The notes: generated by a model not told the origin, from the letters alone. A stretch of DNA of 64,000 nt from Smallanthus sonchifolius (GCA_023525975.1 CM042046.1:42005501-42069500); one strand, 5' to 3'; positions 31,781-44,824 are shown, numbered from the stretch's first letter. Made by a program: numbers and translations.

Positions 31781-33463
31781 GAGTAAACTTCGTTTTTGGC
31801 CCCTGTGGTTTGGTCAAAATAACGGTTTTGGTCTAATAGTTTCAATTTGACTTTTTTGCTCCCTGTGGTTACTTAATTGTCTCAATTAGAACCATGACAC
31901 TAACTCATTTAGTTTTTTCTGTTAAAAATAAGGGTATTTTTGTCTTTTTACTGATAGGGACTAATTGTGTCATTTTTTTTAAATTAACACATGGACCATT
32001 TATGTAAATTACTAAAATAAATACTAAAAATTAAAACACAATATATATCTCTCCACAATATATATCTCTCCACCACCACCACCCTCCACTGCCACCGCCA
32101 CCCTCCACTGCCACCGCCACCCCCACACCACCAACACCACCCCCATAACTCCGACACCACCCCCTTCGAACCAAATCTCCTCTACCCTAGCTGCTAATGG
32201 AGGGTCTCATTCCAACCAAATATTTAAGTCCTCCTTTGACCACCACAACCACTAGTGTGAACTGGTATGTTTTCAAAACACTGAGCATTTGAGTTCCTTT
32301 TCATTTGGAAAATCAGATTTTAATACTTTGTGTTTTATCCAAACAACTAACAAGTCAAATCTTCTATCACTGTTTGAGTGGAGATGAGCATATCTTTAAC
32401 GATAATTTTTATATCACCAAATCTGAAACAAAAAAAACCTCTTCTAGTGTTGCAATTCATGTGTGAATCTTGAATTAGCTATTCAACTTGTCAAGTCTTT
32501 TGTTTGATTTGGTTGGAATTTATTGCTTTAGGTTTGAATCTCCAATTACCTTTTGCTTTATTATTTTGCAGGTACTAGCCATCACTAAAGCCTTACCACC
32601 AGCCAAACTACTAGAACATCAACTTTCCCTACTCCTCCCCCTACCACCACCAGCCACCACTTAAAAAAAGCCCTAAATCTGTGTGTTTATGTCGATGAGG
32701 GGGGGGGGGGGGGTTGCATAATCAATTAGGGAAAAATCTGTGTGGGTGTAAACCTAGGGTTTTTGCAGGTTCAATTAGGGATTTTTACAGGCTTTGATGG
32801 TGGTGGTGGTGATTGAAGTCTGTGACGGACCGGCGATGCCAAATGAGGGGAGAGCAGGACTAGCGGCGGCGGTGGTGCTCTCGCAAAACCCCAAGCAATA
32901 AGCACACGTTAGATAGAGATTTGGTTGGAAGGGGTGGTGCCAGAGGTATGGCGTGGGGTGGTGCCGGTGGCAGTGAAGGGTGGTGGTGGTGAATGTCTGG
33001 CGGCGGCGGCGGGTTTCCACGGCTTCGATGGTGGTGGTGTGAAGAAGATGCGTTACAGGGGAGTCCAGGTCACCGATGGTTTTGGTGCGTGAAAAGGGGA
33101 GGGGATTTAAAGTTCTAGGAGGAGGCTGGTCATGGGAGTTCACCGGTGGTGGTGGTGGTCACAGTAGGAGCTGGTGGTGGTCATATGCGGTGGTAAGGCG
33201 CAGGGGAAGACATAGTTATGCTTATATTTTGTGTAATTTACACAAATGATCCTGTCTTAATTTAAAAAAAATGACACAGTTAGTCCCTATCAATAAAAAG
33301 ACTAAAATACCATGATTTTTAACAGAAAAAACTAACTGAGTTAGTGTCAGGGTTCTAATTGAGACAATTAGATAACCACAGGGAGCAAAAAAGTCAAATT
33401 GAAACTAATGGATCAAAACCGTTATTTTGACCAAACCACAAGGGCCAAAAACGAAGTTTACTC
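31781..33463. mobile_element. Mutator-like element, possible Pack-MULE
   Basis: Terminal inverted repeats of at least 200 bp begin GAGTAAACTTCGTTTTTGGC on both sides, with the perfect 9-bp duplication ATAAATCTA (31772-31780 and 33464-33472). No transposase is encoded. The interior contains CCACCACC- and GGTGGTGG-rich segments and a 122-codon minus-strand frame (32775-33143) without a recognisable domain. These may be gene fragments captured by the element. Confidence 0.88.
32699..32713. repeat. Poly-G tract
   Basis: A run of about 14-15 G inside the Mutator-like element. Such a run is sequencing-error-prone, so its exact length is uncertain. Confidence 0.9.
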
Positions 33464-33826
33464 ATAAATCTAATTACGAATACTTATTATTTAATTATAA
33501 ATAGTTATTATATATTATCAATCAAATGAACTTAATATGAACTAACATTTATCAATTAAATTAAAAAATTAATACTCAGTTGAAAAAAATGTTTTAAAAA
33601 CTAACTTAACAGGCCTTATAATTGTCATGACAAATTACATTTTTTAAAAACATATTTTGACAAATGTGTTTGTTAACAAATTGTATTATATTTTATTCAA
33701 CCGATGTAATATACTGGTTTATTCAACCCGTGTATTACACGGGTTTTTAAATATATAAAATTTTTATTACTAAATATATAACATTTTATTTATTTAACCC
33801 GTGTAATACACGGGATTTTAACCTAG

Positions 33827-34096
33827 TATGTGTATATACACCTAACTAATCGACGCCTCCAAACCAACGAGGAGTTTGGAAACAACGGTTATACCCTAAT
33901 TAATTAGCACCTAACTACATTTAGCCCCTTCTAACTACAACTTTGACCCATAAACTAATACAAATACTACTATAGTTTAATTTCCAATACTTTCACTGAA
34001 AAACCTAGCCTTCTTATTCAAGATCAGTTTGTGTGTGTGACTATATGTTAACATAAGCATTGATTTCATTACGTAAAGGCTACTAGACATGAAGAC
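33827..34096 (+). promoter_or_regulatory. 5' flank of the ATPase-like gene
   Basis: Only 270 bp separate the Helitron end from the ATG at 34097. The stretch is AT-rich with no strong TATA consensus; ACTACTATAGTTTAA near 33966 is a weak candidate. It contains the 5' UTR. Confidence 0.4.
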
Positions 34097-37059
34097 ATGG
34101 AAGAGGTTACTGTCAAATATGTGGAAACAGATCAAACTGTCCCATTGCTTAAGACAGCGGATAACGGTTTGCATTCATGGAAGCAGATAAGAACACTTAC
34201 GCGTGTCATCCGTTCTTGCCAAGCCTTCAAAGCACATGCAGCATCAGTACCTACTGCTCATGCTCATCGTGACAGCTCGGGTGCAATTGAAGGAGTAAGC
34301 TCATTTTCCCTAATGTATGTAGGCTTAGGATCACTTCTTTATTAATCATGTATATATGTAACTTTCTTTTAAACATTTAGCAGAAACCAGAAGTTGCCGA
34401 AGCAAGCGATAGTTTATCTGTTTCATCTGAACACCACATAACTGTTGATCAACCAACAAAGCATAGCCAAATCGAAAACATCTCAAAGATTGTACAGCAA
34501 AAGAATTTGCTCACCCTTCGTGAGTTCGGAGGTTTAGGTGGAGTTGAAGATGCACTTGGTACAGATTTGGACAAAGGAATATCCGACGAAGAAGCTCTTC
34601 ACCGACAACAGGAACTCTCCCCTACACATACATTTCTTCATTTGGTATGGGAAGAAGTCAAGAACAAAACTGTTCTCCTCCTTCTGTTAATTGTAGCCCT
34701 GATAATTGTAATTGGGATCAACGAAGGAGGTTTACAGGATGGTTGGACTGATGGAGCACTTGTATCCATAGGCGTCGTTCTTCAAGTTTTCTTTGCTTCT
34801 ATCCATAAGTACTGGAAAGAACAAAGGGCTCGAAAGAAGTTACCAAAAAAACAATCCGAAGAAGGGCGTGTGAGGGAAGTCCATGTGATAAGGGGAGGTG
34901 TAACTAAAGATATTGGCGAGTCAGAGCTCGTATATGGAGATCTTGTGTTATTGAAGAATGGTTGTCAAGTCCCAGTTAATGGTTTGTTTGTAAAGGGTGA
35001 AGATCTGGAACTGGATTATGGATCTGAATCTTATACAACTAATGAACAGAATCCATTTCTGTCATATGGCGAAAGAGTGATAAATGGGGATGCTTGGATG
35101 ATTGTTACATCCACAAATATGATGTTGAGCAAAGCCAGATGCGATACAAATACGACGTTCAAATTAGAAACCCATCTTGACATGTTGAACACTCACATTC
35201 ACTATACTCGGATCGTTATCAGTATTTTCATCATTCTTGTGTTATTTTTACGCTATTTGGCTGGAGAACTTGACGACGAGAATGCTTATCGACCAGAATC
35301 AATGTCTGAACCAACTGGGATTAGTAGTTTTTCACATACCTTTGGAAAGATTATTAAAGAATCAAAGTACACAACCAAAGCTCTAACAAAGTTACTAAGT
35401 GTGTCGCTCGTTGGGTTAACAGAAGGGGTACCTTTTGTTGTTTCATTAGCAATTGTATACTGGAACGACGAGAAGCTATCCGGTAAAGCCACTGAACACG
35501 ATTCCCATGGTGTTTTAAGGATGGCATCAGTTACAAAAACTTGCACAGACAGTTTTGGCGAATTCAGTGACGATGATACCGAAGTTCACAAGCTCTTTGT
35601 TGGAGGAGAATTTATCAGTGAGGGTAGAACACTATCCCCCAATGTTGTTGAAGCACTATGTGATGGGACTGGCACATCAAAGGAGAATGCATATCTACAT
35701 GGGGACAAATATAAATTGGGATTAAACAAGGAAAGAATGAAACAGATGCAGCATTTGAATGGACCAGTGAGTGAAGTTATAAGTAAATGCACACATTACT
35801 ACAATATTCAAGGGGAGCAAGTTTCCATGAATGATACAGTAAGAAGAGACTTTCATCAAACTAATGATGACATAGAGTGTATACATAAATTGAAGACAAT
35901 TGCAGTTGCTTGTAAGCATACAGAAGATTGGGTCATGGTAGCTTTACTTGGCCTGAAAAACAAGAACAAGGAAGCTACAAAAGCAGAAGTGAAGGCAAGC
36001 GGAGAACGTGGAATCGAAGTTATAATCGTCTCCAGCAAAAAGTTACCAGTTTTGAAAGAAATCGCCCTTCAATATGGACTTACAACCAATGATGATCAAC
36101 AATCTTTACTGCTTACAGGAGACGATTTTAGGAAATACACAGATAAGGAGAGACTTGAAAACGTGGACAAGATTCGTGTTGTAGGTGAGGCGTTTTCATC
36201 TGATAAGTTACTCGTTGTAGAGACTTTGAGGGAAAAAGGTGACGTGGTGGCGTTTCTTGGACGAAGAACAGATGAAGTCCCTGTGTTAATGGGAGCCGAC
36301 GTAGGAATAGCTATGGGAAGACAGAGCTCTAAAAAGGCAATAGAAAGTAGTGATATCATCATATGGGATGGGAGTTTTTCAGACCTAATCAGCATGGTTG
36401 ATTCCGGAAAATGCATCTACCTCAACATTCAAAGCTTTCTCCAGCCTGTTCTAATAACCACCATCAGCAGTTTTTTGATAAACTTTATTCAGACAGCAGC
36501 CTGGGGTGATGCTTGTTTAACAATAGCTCAGACTGTATGGGTCAATTTAGGAGTGCTTTTTCTTGGTGGTTTTGCATTGCTAACAAAGCCATCAGCAGAT
36601 AAACCAATAAGCTTGGTTCCAGCACTTATAACTGCCCAAATGACCAGAAACATAGTATTGCAGGTTTCGTATCAGGTTACCTGTTTAGTGATTATTCAAA
36701 CCAAAGGATCCCGGTTCGTGGGCTCAAACGAGTACATGAAAGCAGTGGTTTCTAACATCTTTATCATATGTCAATTCTTTAATTCATTCAATGCAAGGGA
36801 GCCACAAAAGAAGAATTTTTTCGGATACATTTATCGGCATAAGAAGTTTTGGGTAGCTATAACTGCTTTTGTGGTTATACATTGCAGTTTTGTAGCGGTA
36901 CAAGATATGTTTGGTTATGGTATAACAATGAACTGGAAGTTGTGGGCTGGTTGTGTTCTAGTTGGTTTGCTGTCATGGCTGGTTGATTGGCTTGGAAAAT
37001 GCGTCTTATGGTTCGTCATCAAGAAATTTCTCAATAGATTTAGTAACACGCGATATTAG
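34097..37059 (+). CDS. ACA-type Ca2+-ATPase-like pseudoenzyme, copy 2 (complete)
   Basis: Two exons, 34097-34294 (66 codons) and 34381-37059, are joined by an 86-bp phase-0 GT-AG intron, giving about 958 residues; using the AG three bases later drops one Gln. Plant autoinhibited Ca2+-ATPases are about 1000-1080. Kept: an N-terminal basic amphipathic segment LHSWKQIRTLTRVIRSCQAF (25-44), placed like the ACA calmodulin-binding site; FGGLGGVEDAL; paired M1/M2 helices; and the C-terminal helices. Lost: TGES (region reads SYTTNEQN, about 284-290); PEGLP is TEGVP (413-417); DKTGT is DSFGE (456-460); KGA is NGP; TGDN is SSKK; GDGxNDxP is GRRTDEVP; the M6 Asp is Leu792. The N domain is also shortened. 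It should not form the aspartyl phosphate cycle or pump Ca2+, yet the frame is intact, so a non-catalytic or very recently redundant protein is inferred. Confidence 0.88.
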
Positions 37060-37382
37060 TTGCTAGTCTTCGTCTTTGTACCTGTGTAGAATTCATTATT
37101 TGTTTTCATTTCTCTTGTAAAGTTGTAAGTTATGCTTCCCTCTTTCAGTGTGGAGTTTATTTATTGTTATATCTGCTTGAGAACACCTTGTAGTTTTAAG
37201 TGGTAAAATATTTGTTCTTTATAAAATTATGTAAGTATAACTTATTTGGACCATACATCAGCTAGGTTGGTGTAGACAATCAAGACTGTATGTTGTATAT
37301 GTGTGTGCTTAGTTAGAGAGGAAAAAAATAGGACATACAGTTACAAATTCGGACATTTCCAATGTCGTACTTTTCTATAAGT

Positions 37383-37844
37383 CACTACCAAAAAAATGAA
37401 AAATTTACAATACATTTTGTGGGAAATTTGTCGGAATTGTCCGTTAGCGACAAGTTTACGACAAAAAGTGTTTGTTAGAAAAAAAACGCTCGTTGGATAT
37501 GTATTTTCCGACAAAGTTCCGACTAATTTTTCGACGAATTAGTGACAAAGGCCTTTTGTCGGTAATTTTCGACAATATTCTGACGATTATAAGTTAACTT
37601 ATTTAATAAATATATTAATAGAATTTAAAAATAAAAATTATATTTGTGGGAAACTTGTCGGTAGATCGTTGGAAGTAACTTATAATTAGCGACAAATATA
37701 TTTTTGTCGCAATTTTGTCAGAAAATTGTAGGAAATTTTATAGTTACTTTTTTGTTTTTGTTTTATCGAAACATTGTCGCTAAGTTGTGAGAAATTTCTT
37801 TTATCAAAAACTTTTGTAGCAAATATAGTTGTTTTCTAGTAGTG
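37383..37844. mobile_element. CACTA MITE, copy 2
   Basis: Same element as 1532-1993, with the same CACTACC and GTAGTG ends and flanking AGT. Being present in both copies, it inserted before they separated. Confidence 0.88.
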
Positions 37845-37847
37845 AGT

Positions 37848-40280
37848 GATCGTTACATAACCTATAGCATAAGGTGTTCTTCTAATTGACGGCTTGGTAT
37901 GCGCTTTGCGATAATTCTATTGTATGATGTATATGTCATGTAACATGTTATTTAGGTCCGGATGTATCAAGGTGAGATCTGACTGACTAGGTCTGGTCTC
38001 ATTGATGAAGTCCGGCCAGTCAATTCGTCATCAATATACACACTACCTTCTCTAAGAATCTTGCATTTCGCTTAAAATTTCATATAAACTTCTAATGAAA
38101 ACGGCAATTAAAATTTCGCTTAAGACCCCAAACCATGTTGAGCCGTCCTGTGTATAAACCAACATAATCGACACCCATTATATAGTAATCACTAGTTTAT
38201 TACTCTTTTGGTTTAAGACTATACTTTTCTCTAAATACACCAAATTACTTCAAATCAGATGCTAAAATACAAAAAACTATGTATTTTGATCTACTTGGAT
38301 TCACTGTATTAAAATTACAAAATGTTTTTTCAAAACATAATTCAAGATTAGAAAATATTGCAGTTCAACATTAACATGAAAACAGAAAATAACAAAATAT
38401 TATTCAAGAAAGAAAGAGAATTTGGAAGTGCATACCTGGCAAAAGGAATTCAAACTTGGTTCCAACATTTATAAGCTAACTTTGAGGAGGTGACATGAAA
38501 CTTCCCTTTGATTTCTTGGATGAAAACACAGCCTTTATTGGTGGTGTGAACTATGAAAGACCCATGAAAGTCTTTCTGGCAATTATATGAACACATTGAA
38601 TGGTTCAAGTCAGGAATCTTCACAAGTTACAACTAGAACTACATGTAGTACAACTTTAAAAGTAGTTGAAATAAAACTAAGTAATAGGATGTGGGGACCT
38701 CTATGATATGAGCACAAATAATGCAATTGTATTATAATTGATCAATAAAACTATTCATGTTGGCTGGTGGTCATAGACCCATTTTTTATATATTTTTTTT
38801 TGTAATTTAGCTTGCAAGTTACAATTTTCAAAGGACTTGCAAAAGAAGATATATGCCAAGATCATTGAACCTAGCACATAATATGTAATTTGTAAGGCCC
38901 ATAGTTAAATTGTTTTCCACCAAAAAAGATGAGAACCCTTAAATAAAAGCTAAAATGAAATTGGTTTGCAAGATCAGTCACCAACCTCAACAAGTACATG
39001 TCGTCGGGATTCAGCAAGCCCTATCCATTCAGATCAGTCTCTTGTCTTGGCCATTTCTATTTTTGCCCGTTTGAACTGTTTGTATATTTTTTACTAATAA
39101 TAAATATTTACATATTACATATTACATATTTATGGTATATTACATAATTTTTTAAGACAAATTTTAGAAAAACGTCATATAGTTACTTTTTAAAAATGTT
39201 TTATAAAAAGAATAAAAAATATTCAATTTCAAAAAATGTTTTATGAACAAACCTATATTTATTTAAATAAAAAACTTTTTATAAAAAAATCATATAAATC
39301 ATTATTATTTAATAGGAGAGAGACATGAAAAACAAAAAAAATATTAAAAAATAATTAAAGAAAGTTTGTGCAACTAATAGAAGAGAGAGACGAGAAAATT
39401 TGTCTTATCAAAATCTTTATTTATTATATAGTATAGATTTATATGTATATGTGTTTATTTATTTAGTTTTTTAACTTGTGTTATTTCATGATTTACATCT
39501 CATAAATTTGTAATGCAATTGTAGGTTTTCTTGATTATTCGGGAAGTATTTAGGCTTTTATTAGCTTTCTATTTCAGTTCGATTATTATTTTCATCTCGA
39601 TTAAAGGTGACATTTTTCGACTACACCAAAAGTTGTTTGTATATAGGTATATGTATGTGTATATGTGTTTGTATTTAACACATTTATTTATTTAGTTTTC
39701 TTTAAATATAACCTGAACATGACACGTATTCATGGGCGGTTTTGCACTGAAAGTTTTTTTTTCCACATATTAACACTTTAATTTAGCATAAGATACCCGA
39801 ACACGACCTGTTTGAACTTTTTATTTTTTTTAATCTATAATATAAAATATACTTTTAGGAATAAAATAAAAAAGAAATAGGTAAAACGGGTCATCATGTG
39901 AACCTGAACACGACATATGATAACCATTTAGAACATACTTGTCCGAAATTTATCTAATAGAGATAAATTTTGGATTGTCCCCCTTTTTTGTACTGCTTTT
40001 TGAATATTCTATCTCATTTAGGATATGTATACATTTTAACGGGTTAACTATTTAAGAAAAAACGGCAGCTATATCTTCTAGTCCTTCAGGTTTGCGATTT
40101 GTACGCATACTCGAGGAGTGAAGGGAAAATGTTGTCGATTTTTTCTTAAATAGTCAACTTGTTAAAATTTATACCTATGAGATAGAATATTCAAAAAACG
40201 GGTTATAATCCACCACCTTTAAATTTTCTCTCTTCGCTATGCTACTAATTGATAGGAAACAATTATGACAATTGATAAAA
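37848..40280. other. Intergenic DNA (copy 2), includes truncated Helitron
   Basis: Counterpart of 1997-4429. The truncated minus-strand Helitron lies at about 39082-39437. One visible difference is C at 39158 where copy 1 has A at 3307. Confidence 0.45.
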
Positions 40281-41263
40281 GTTGGATTAAGGTGTAAAAT
40301 CAGAATCATCCGCATTTCTTAAAAGTTCTTGACAAGTTTATAGAGATGGCCAAGAACCATCTTGATAGTGAAGAAAAACGTATTGCCCGTGTAAAGACTG
40401 TGTCAATTCGAATTGACAGATTCTGACTACGATAAAGGCCCACATATGTGACCGTGGGTTTGTACAATCATATCAAACATGGATTTATCACTGTGAGGAA
40501 TATCCTAATGTTTCGGTTATAGACACACTTTGGGGTACAAAACACGTACTCTAGCAGCAAATAATGAGATGTTTGACGCACTTGATGATGTTATGGTGGA
40601 GCAAAATACACAAGAAGAAAATATAAATGAAGATAGAACTAGTTAGACCCGGAATTTGATGCATTTTGTTTGCCGAACTCAACACCGAGTTATACCCCGG
40701 GTGTAGTTGGATATCTTCCTTAAACTTCCTAACAAAATTTATGCATATTTAATTCGTCAAAAAATAGATAAATACTTCGTTTGACCAACTTTTAGAGTTT
40801 CCAGGAGTTGCATGCTTTCATTATGAAGCTAAGAAGAAGCTGAGAAAGATTGGGTTATGATATCCATTTATCCGTGCTTTCATTAATGACTGTGCTCTGT
40901 TTTGGAAGAAGAATGACTCCATGCAAAACTGCCCCGTTTGTAATGAGAGCAGATGGGTTTACAAAAACACAAAGGGGAAGAACGTACCACAAAAAGGTGT
41001 TGAGATAGCTTCCTTTAACTTCCGGCTTCGATGAAGGTATAGTTCCAGATTCACGGCAAAAGATATGATCTAGCATAATACTGTACGTTCAACGGATGAT
41101 ATGATACGTCATCCAGTTGATGTGAAGGCATGGCAAGAATTTGATAAGAAATATTCTGATTTTTCCAAAGAACCAAGGAACCTCTCCTTTAATCTGTTCG
41201 GCAACATGAATCAGTCTTATAGTATGTGGCCGATAGTGTTAACAACGTACAATACACCATCAG
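40281..41263 (+). pseudogene. CACTA TNP2-type transposase remnant, copy 2
   Basis: Counterpart of 4430-5412 with the same stops and frameshifts, so decay preceded the duplication. G at 40848 corresponds to A at 4997 in copy 1. The recognisable TNP2 core, from NDCALFWKKN to SYSMWP, lies at about 40870-41240. Confidence 0.85.
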
Positions 41264-41874
41264 TGCTCTTAGATTTCAGACTTTTATGCTTATAATCTAT
41301 AACTAAATTACCTTAATAAATTGTATATTATTCTGATATAATACGAACTATTAAATACATTTGATAAATAAATATAAGAAATTATAAACTAAGATTATTT
41401 TTTTTTAAAACTTTTTCAACATTTTCATTTTCAACCGTTATACTATATAATATACGCTTTTAGCCCCTTTTTTTTCTATTAATTTCGTTTTCCTTTAATA
41501 AATTTCGTTCGTTAACTTTTTTAAAAATACGGAGGGCGCGACTGTTTTTTTTTCAACGTTCCGATATAATATATTTTTTTAAACGGAGTTGTATTCAAAA
41601 TCTAAGGTTTTTTTATCGTTACCTATAGCGAGCGCCGTTACCGTTGTAAGGTGACGAGCCGAACCTGTTATGAGTGAACAACATCATTTTCTATATTGAT
41701 ATTATCAGAACCCGTGTCGTTATTCTCTTTTATGTTTTTCGACGACCCGAACCATTAATTTTTTTATTTTGTTTATTTCCTTTTTTATTATTTAGTTTTA
41801 TGTTTATCTTTGATTAATAATATTTTTACCGTTGTACTTACGTTTTTATTTAAATATATTAACGATTGGCCAAA
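41264..41874. other. T-rich intergenic or Helitron interior (copy 2)
   Basis: Counterpart of 5413-6023; no gene. Confidence 0.4.
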
Positions 41875-41907
41875 CACCCGCCGCGAAGCGCGGGTGTAAC
41901 AATCTAG
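41875..41907 (+). mobile_element. Helitron 3' terminus, copy 2
   Basis: The hairpin 41875-41896 and CTAG 41904-41907 are identical to copy 1, 267 bp before the P450 start codon. Confidence 0.75.
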
Positions 41908-42100
41908 TTATAAATAATAATAGATTGTAAATACATTTTAGAAATCATTTTTAAGTTTTCTTAAATAATTATATGTTAATTCTATGGCCCACTATTAATA
42001 TAATCGGGACATCCTAACTAATATACTTAACTTGCACATGGGTCGAGTCCTATTTTCTTTGCTAATAATATGCCCATCCTTTAGCCGCCCCATGTACAAG

Positions 42101-42128
42101 TATAATATAAACAAATGTTTATATATCG
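42101..42128 (+). promoter_or_regulatory. Candidate TATA region of the P450 gene, copy 2
   Basis: Same TATAATATAAA and TTTATATAT strings as copy 1; the promoter region looks unchanged between the two copies. Confidence 0.35.
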
Positions 42129-42173
42129 TGACAAACATTTGGGGAACACATTCCAAACCTTTACAACTCAAAC

Positions 42174-43733
42174 ATGCTTCAACTGTCTCTCCTCGTTCCC
42201 CTGTTCCTAGTTTTCATCTTCTTCCTCGTAAAGAAACATAGTAACAAAAACCTCGTACTCCCTCCTGGTCCGCCAAAGCTTCCGCTAATCGGTAACATGA
42301 ACCGCCTTCTACATCCTGCACCACACCGAGCCCTCAACGACTTAGCTGTTGAATACGGTCCCATCATGCACCTAAAGCTCGGGTTCATATCGACAATTGT
42401 TGTGTCATCAGCTGATGCAGCTAGAGAGATCATGAAGACTCATGACAATATCTTCTCTAACCGCCCGAAGCTCGTGGCTCCAAGAATCTTGGGATATAAC
42501 TATAGTGACATAGCCTTTGCTCCATACGGGTCGTATTGGAGACAACTTAAGAAGATATGCGTTCTTGAACTCTCGACGGTGAAGAGCATGGATTCGACTA
42601 GGTTTATACGAGAAGAAGAAGTGAAATTGCTTGTTGAATCGGTTAGTGAAAGTTTGGAACCGATAAACTTTGTTGAAAGGCTTTTTGCTTTGAATCATGA
42701 CATCATCACTCGGATTACGTTTGGGGATAAGTTTGATGATGAGTTGAGGTTTCGGTTGGCGATTAGGGAAGGAACCGCTTTGGCGGCTGGATTTCAGATT
42801 GGCGATTTCTTTCCGTCACTCGGTTTTGTTGCGAAACTCACCGGAATGAATAGAAGGATGGAAGAGTGTCTTGTGGAGCTTAGTAGCATCATGGACAAGA
42901 GAATAGAACGCCATGTGGACAGACGTAAGATCGAGAAGCCACAACGTGAGTGTCTGGTTGATGTTCTCCTCCGGCTTCAGGAAGCCGGAGGAGACCTTGA
43001 CGAGCCACTGACGACTGACAACATCAAGTCAGTCCTCTTGGTAAGAGTTCTTTTACGTTATAAAATAAAACTTCTTGTTTTTGGTCTTTAACGGTCATCT
43101 CTGTAGGATGTGTTCACGGGTGCGAGTGAGAATTCATCGAACATAGTCGAGTGGGCGATGGCGGAGATGTTAAGAAACCCAAGCGTGATGGAAAAAGCAC
43201 AAACCGAGGTCAGACAAGTAATCGGTGAAAAAGTCAACCCTACTGTAGAAGAGACTGATGTTACAAAAATGAGTTACATGAAAATGGTAGTCAAAGAGAC
43301 TCTAAGGTTCCACCCTCCGGTTCCTCTTTTGCTCCCACGAGAGTCTATGGAAAGATGCAAGATCAACGGGTATGACATCCCTTCACAAACTAGAGTTGTT
43401 ATCAACTACTGGGCCATAGCCAGGGATCCTGCTAGCTGGAAGGATCCCAACGTGTTTAATCCTGATAGGTTTCAGAATGAAACCAAGGATTACAGAGGTC
43501 ATGATTTCGAGTACATTCCTTTTGGCGCTGGTCGCAGAGTTTGTCCAGGAATTTCTTTGGGAATGGCGAACACCGAGCTTTCTCTAGCTTCTTTGCTTTA
43601 TCATTTCGATTGGAAGCTAGCTAGCGGGGAGAAACCACAAGATTTAGACATGAACGAGACGTTTGGGATGACATGTTACAAGACTTGTAGTCTACGACTC
43701 GTTCCTACTCTACGCTACCCTATATCGACTTAG
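42174..43733 (+). CDS. Cytochrome P450, CYP71 family, copy 2
   Basis: Exons 42174-43040 and 43107-43733 with the 66-bp intron 43041-43106 encode 497 residues. The product is the same as copy 1 except residue 180, where this copy has Arg (CGG, C at 42711). Arg fits the usual (C/S/T)R(A/I/V)xFG pattern of plant A-type P450s, so this copy probably keeps the ancestral state. Anchor, proline hinge, WRQLKK, ETLR, PDRF and the Cys435 heme loop are intact, and the I-helix again reads GASENS with Asn298 in place of Thr. Reaction and substrate are not determinable here. Oxidation of a small lipophilic metabolite on the ER is the family expectation. Confidence 0.94.
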
Positions 43734-44215
43734 ATGTTTCGGTTATCTTTTTATATTACGTCTTTTGATTATTTGAAGATTTGATGATCGTATGTTGGTC
43801 ACGTGTAAAAAATATAATACCTATTAAATTTCAGGTTTTTATATATTAAAATAATTAAATATAAAATTTAAGATACGACTGGTTCAAAGTTATGTAGCAA
43901 TCCTTGTCATTTTTTTGTCATATTGAATCTAGAGGATCGTTTTGGTCAAATATAGACAATGATTGGATATCATTTTCAATTCTTTTGCTTACAAACCACG
44001 TCAAACTTATTTAAAATATACGTGTTAACAGATCATTGAATTTTAATTAATACAAAGACAACCACGTTATCATTCCCGCGAATAAATATATAATTCGGCA
44101 AAAACTAATCATTCCACTCCAATGTCATATTAAGCTAAAGTTGTGAAAGTTAATCAAAACAATGGGATACGCGCACGAATTTGTTAGTACGGCTAAATCA
44201 TTGTGAAGTTAAAGT
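43734..44215. other. P450 3' flank (copy 2)
   Basis: Counterpart of 7883-8364, with scattered single-base differences (for example A at 44040 against T in copy 1). Confidence 0.4.
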
Positions 44216-44824
44216 CAGGGGTGGACCTAACTAGCCTCCGCTACCCCTTAACTTTTGCTCGCAATGCAAATATTTTTTTTACGGTTTTATGTATACGGTT
44301 ACTCTTTACGTTACCCTGAGCAAAAATTACGTTACCCCTCAAATTTTTTTAAAAGCTTAACACTTCATAAAAAGTTTAAAATTTTATAAAAAACCTAATA
44401 TTTTATAAAAACTCTCCACAATTTATTAAAGGTTTTGATGTATTGGGTTTTAATAAAATATTTGGGCATTTGGGCTTTAGCCAGCCCAAATGTTTTATTA
44501 AAACCCAATACATCAAAGTCTCAATTCTCAAACCCAATTTACTCAAGCGGCCAGCCAAGAAGAAATACAGAGAGCAAAAACTGTGAGACTGTGAGAGTCA
44601 GAGACCGACCACTCGACCAGCCGCTCGACCTGAGCTGAGACCACCGCCCGGCACCGCCTCCGCCAAACCCCAGTCATCCGCCTCTGCAGTCCGCCTCGCT
44701 AGTCGCATGTTACCATAAAAAAAATTGTTTACATGAAAGTACCGTAAAAAAAATTGTTTCATTTACATGAAAGTACGATAAAAAATATCGTTACCCATAA
44801 ACTTTTGTTCTAGATCCGCCGCCG
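44216..44824. mobile_element. Probable non-autonomous hAT element, copy 2
   Basis: Same ends and same imperfect 8-bp flanks as 8365-8973. Several single-base differences lie inside. Confidence 0.55.
44434..44517. repeat. Stem-loop with perfect 25-nt arms, copy 2
   Basis: C at 44506 restores full pairing with the left arm; copy 1 has T (8655). Confidence 0.85.

Larger units (their letters stand above)
31635..33826 (+). mobile_element. Helitron interrupted by a Mutator-like element
   Basis: It starts TCTTACTACTCTAATAAATG after an A and follows the 480-bp Helitron family. It ends with CCCGTGTAATACACGGG (33798-33814), then ATTTTAACCTAG (CTAG at 33823-33826) and T. Removing the nested 1683-bp element and one 9-bp duplication leaves about 500 bp, the size of the other family members. 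The 3' end is 271 bp before the ATPase start codon. Confidence 0.75.

Noticed and set aside
32775..33143. 122-codon minus-strand frame
   Set aside because: Thr/His/Pro-rich translation of CCACCA repeats inside a Mutator-like element, no domain; kept only as possible captured sequence.
35286..36416. Minus-strand frames across the ATPase exon
   Set aside because: Antisense shadows of the long sense frame.
34097..43733. A biosynthetic gene cluster linking ATPase and P450
   Set aside because: Only two genes, no terpene synthase or other pathway gene visible; proximity alone is not evidence.
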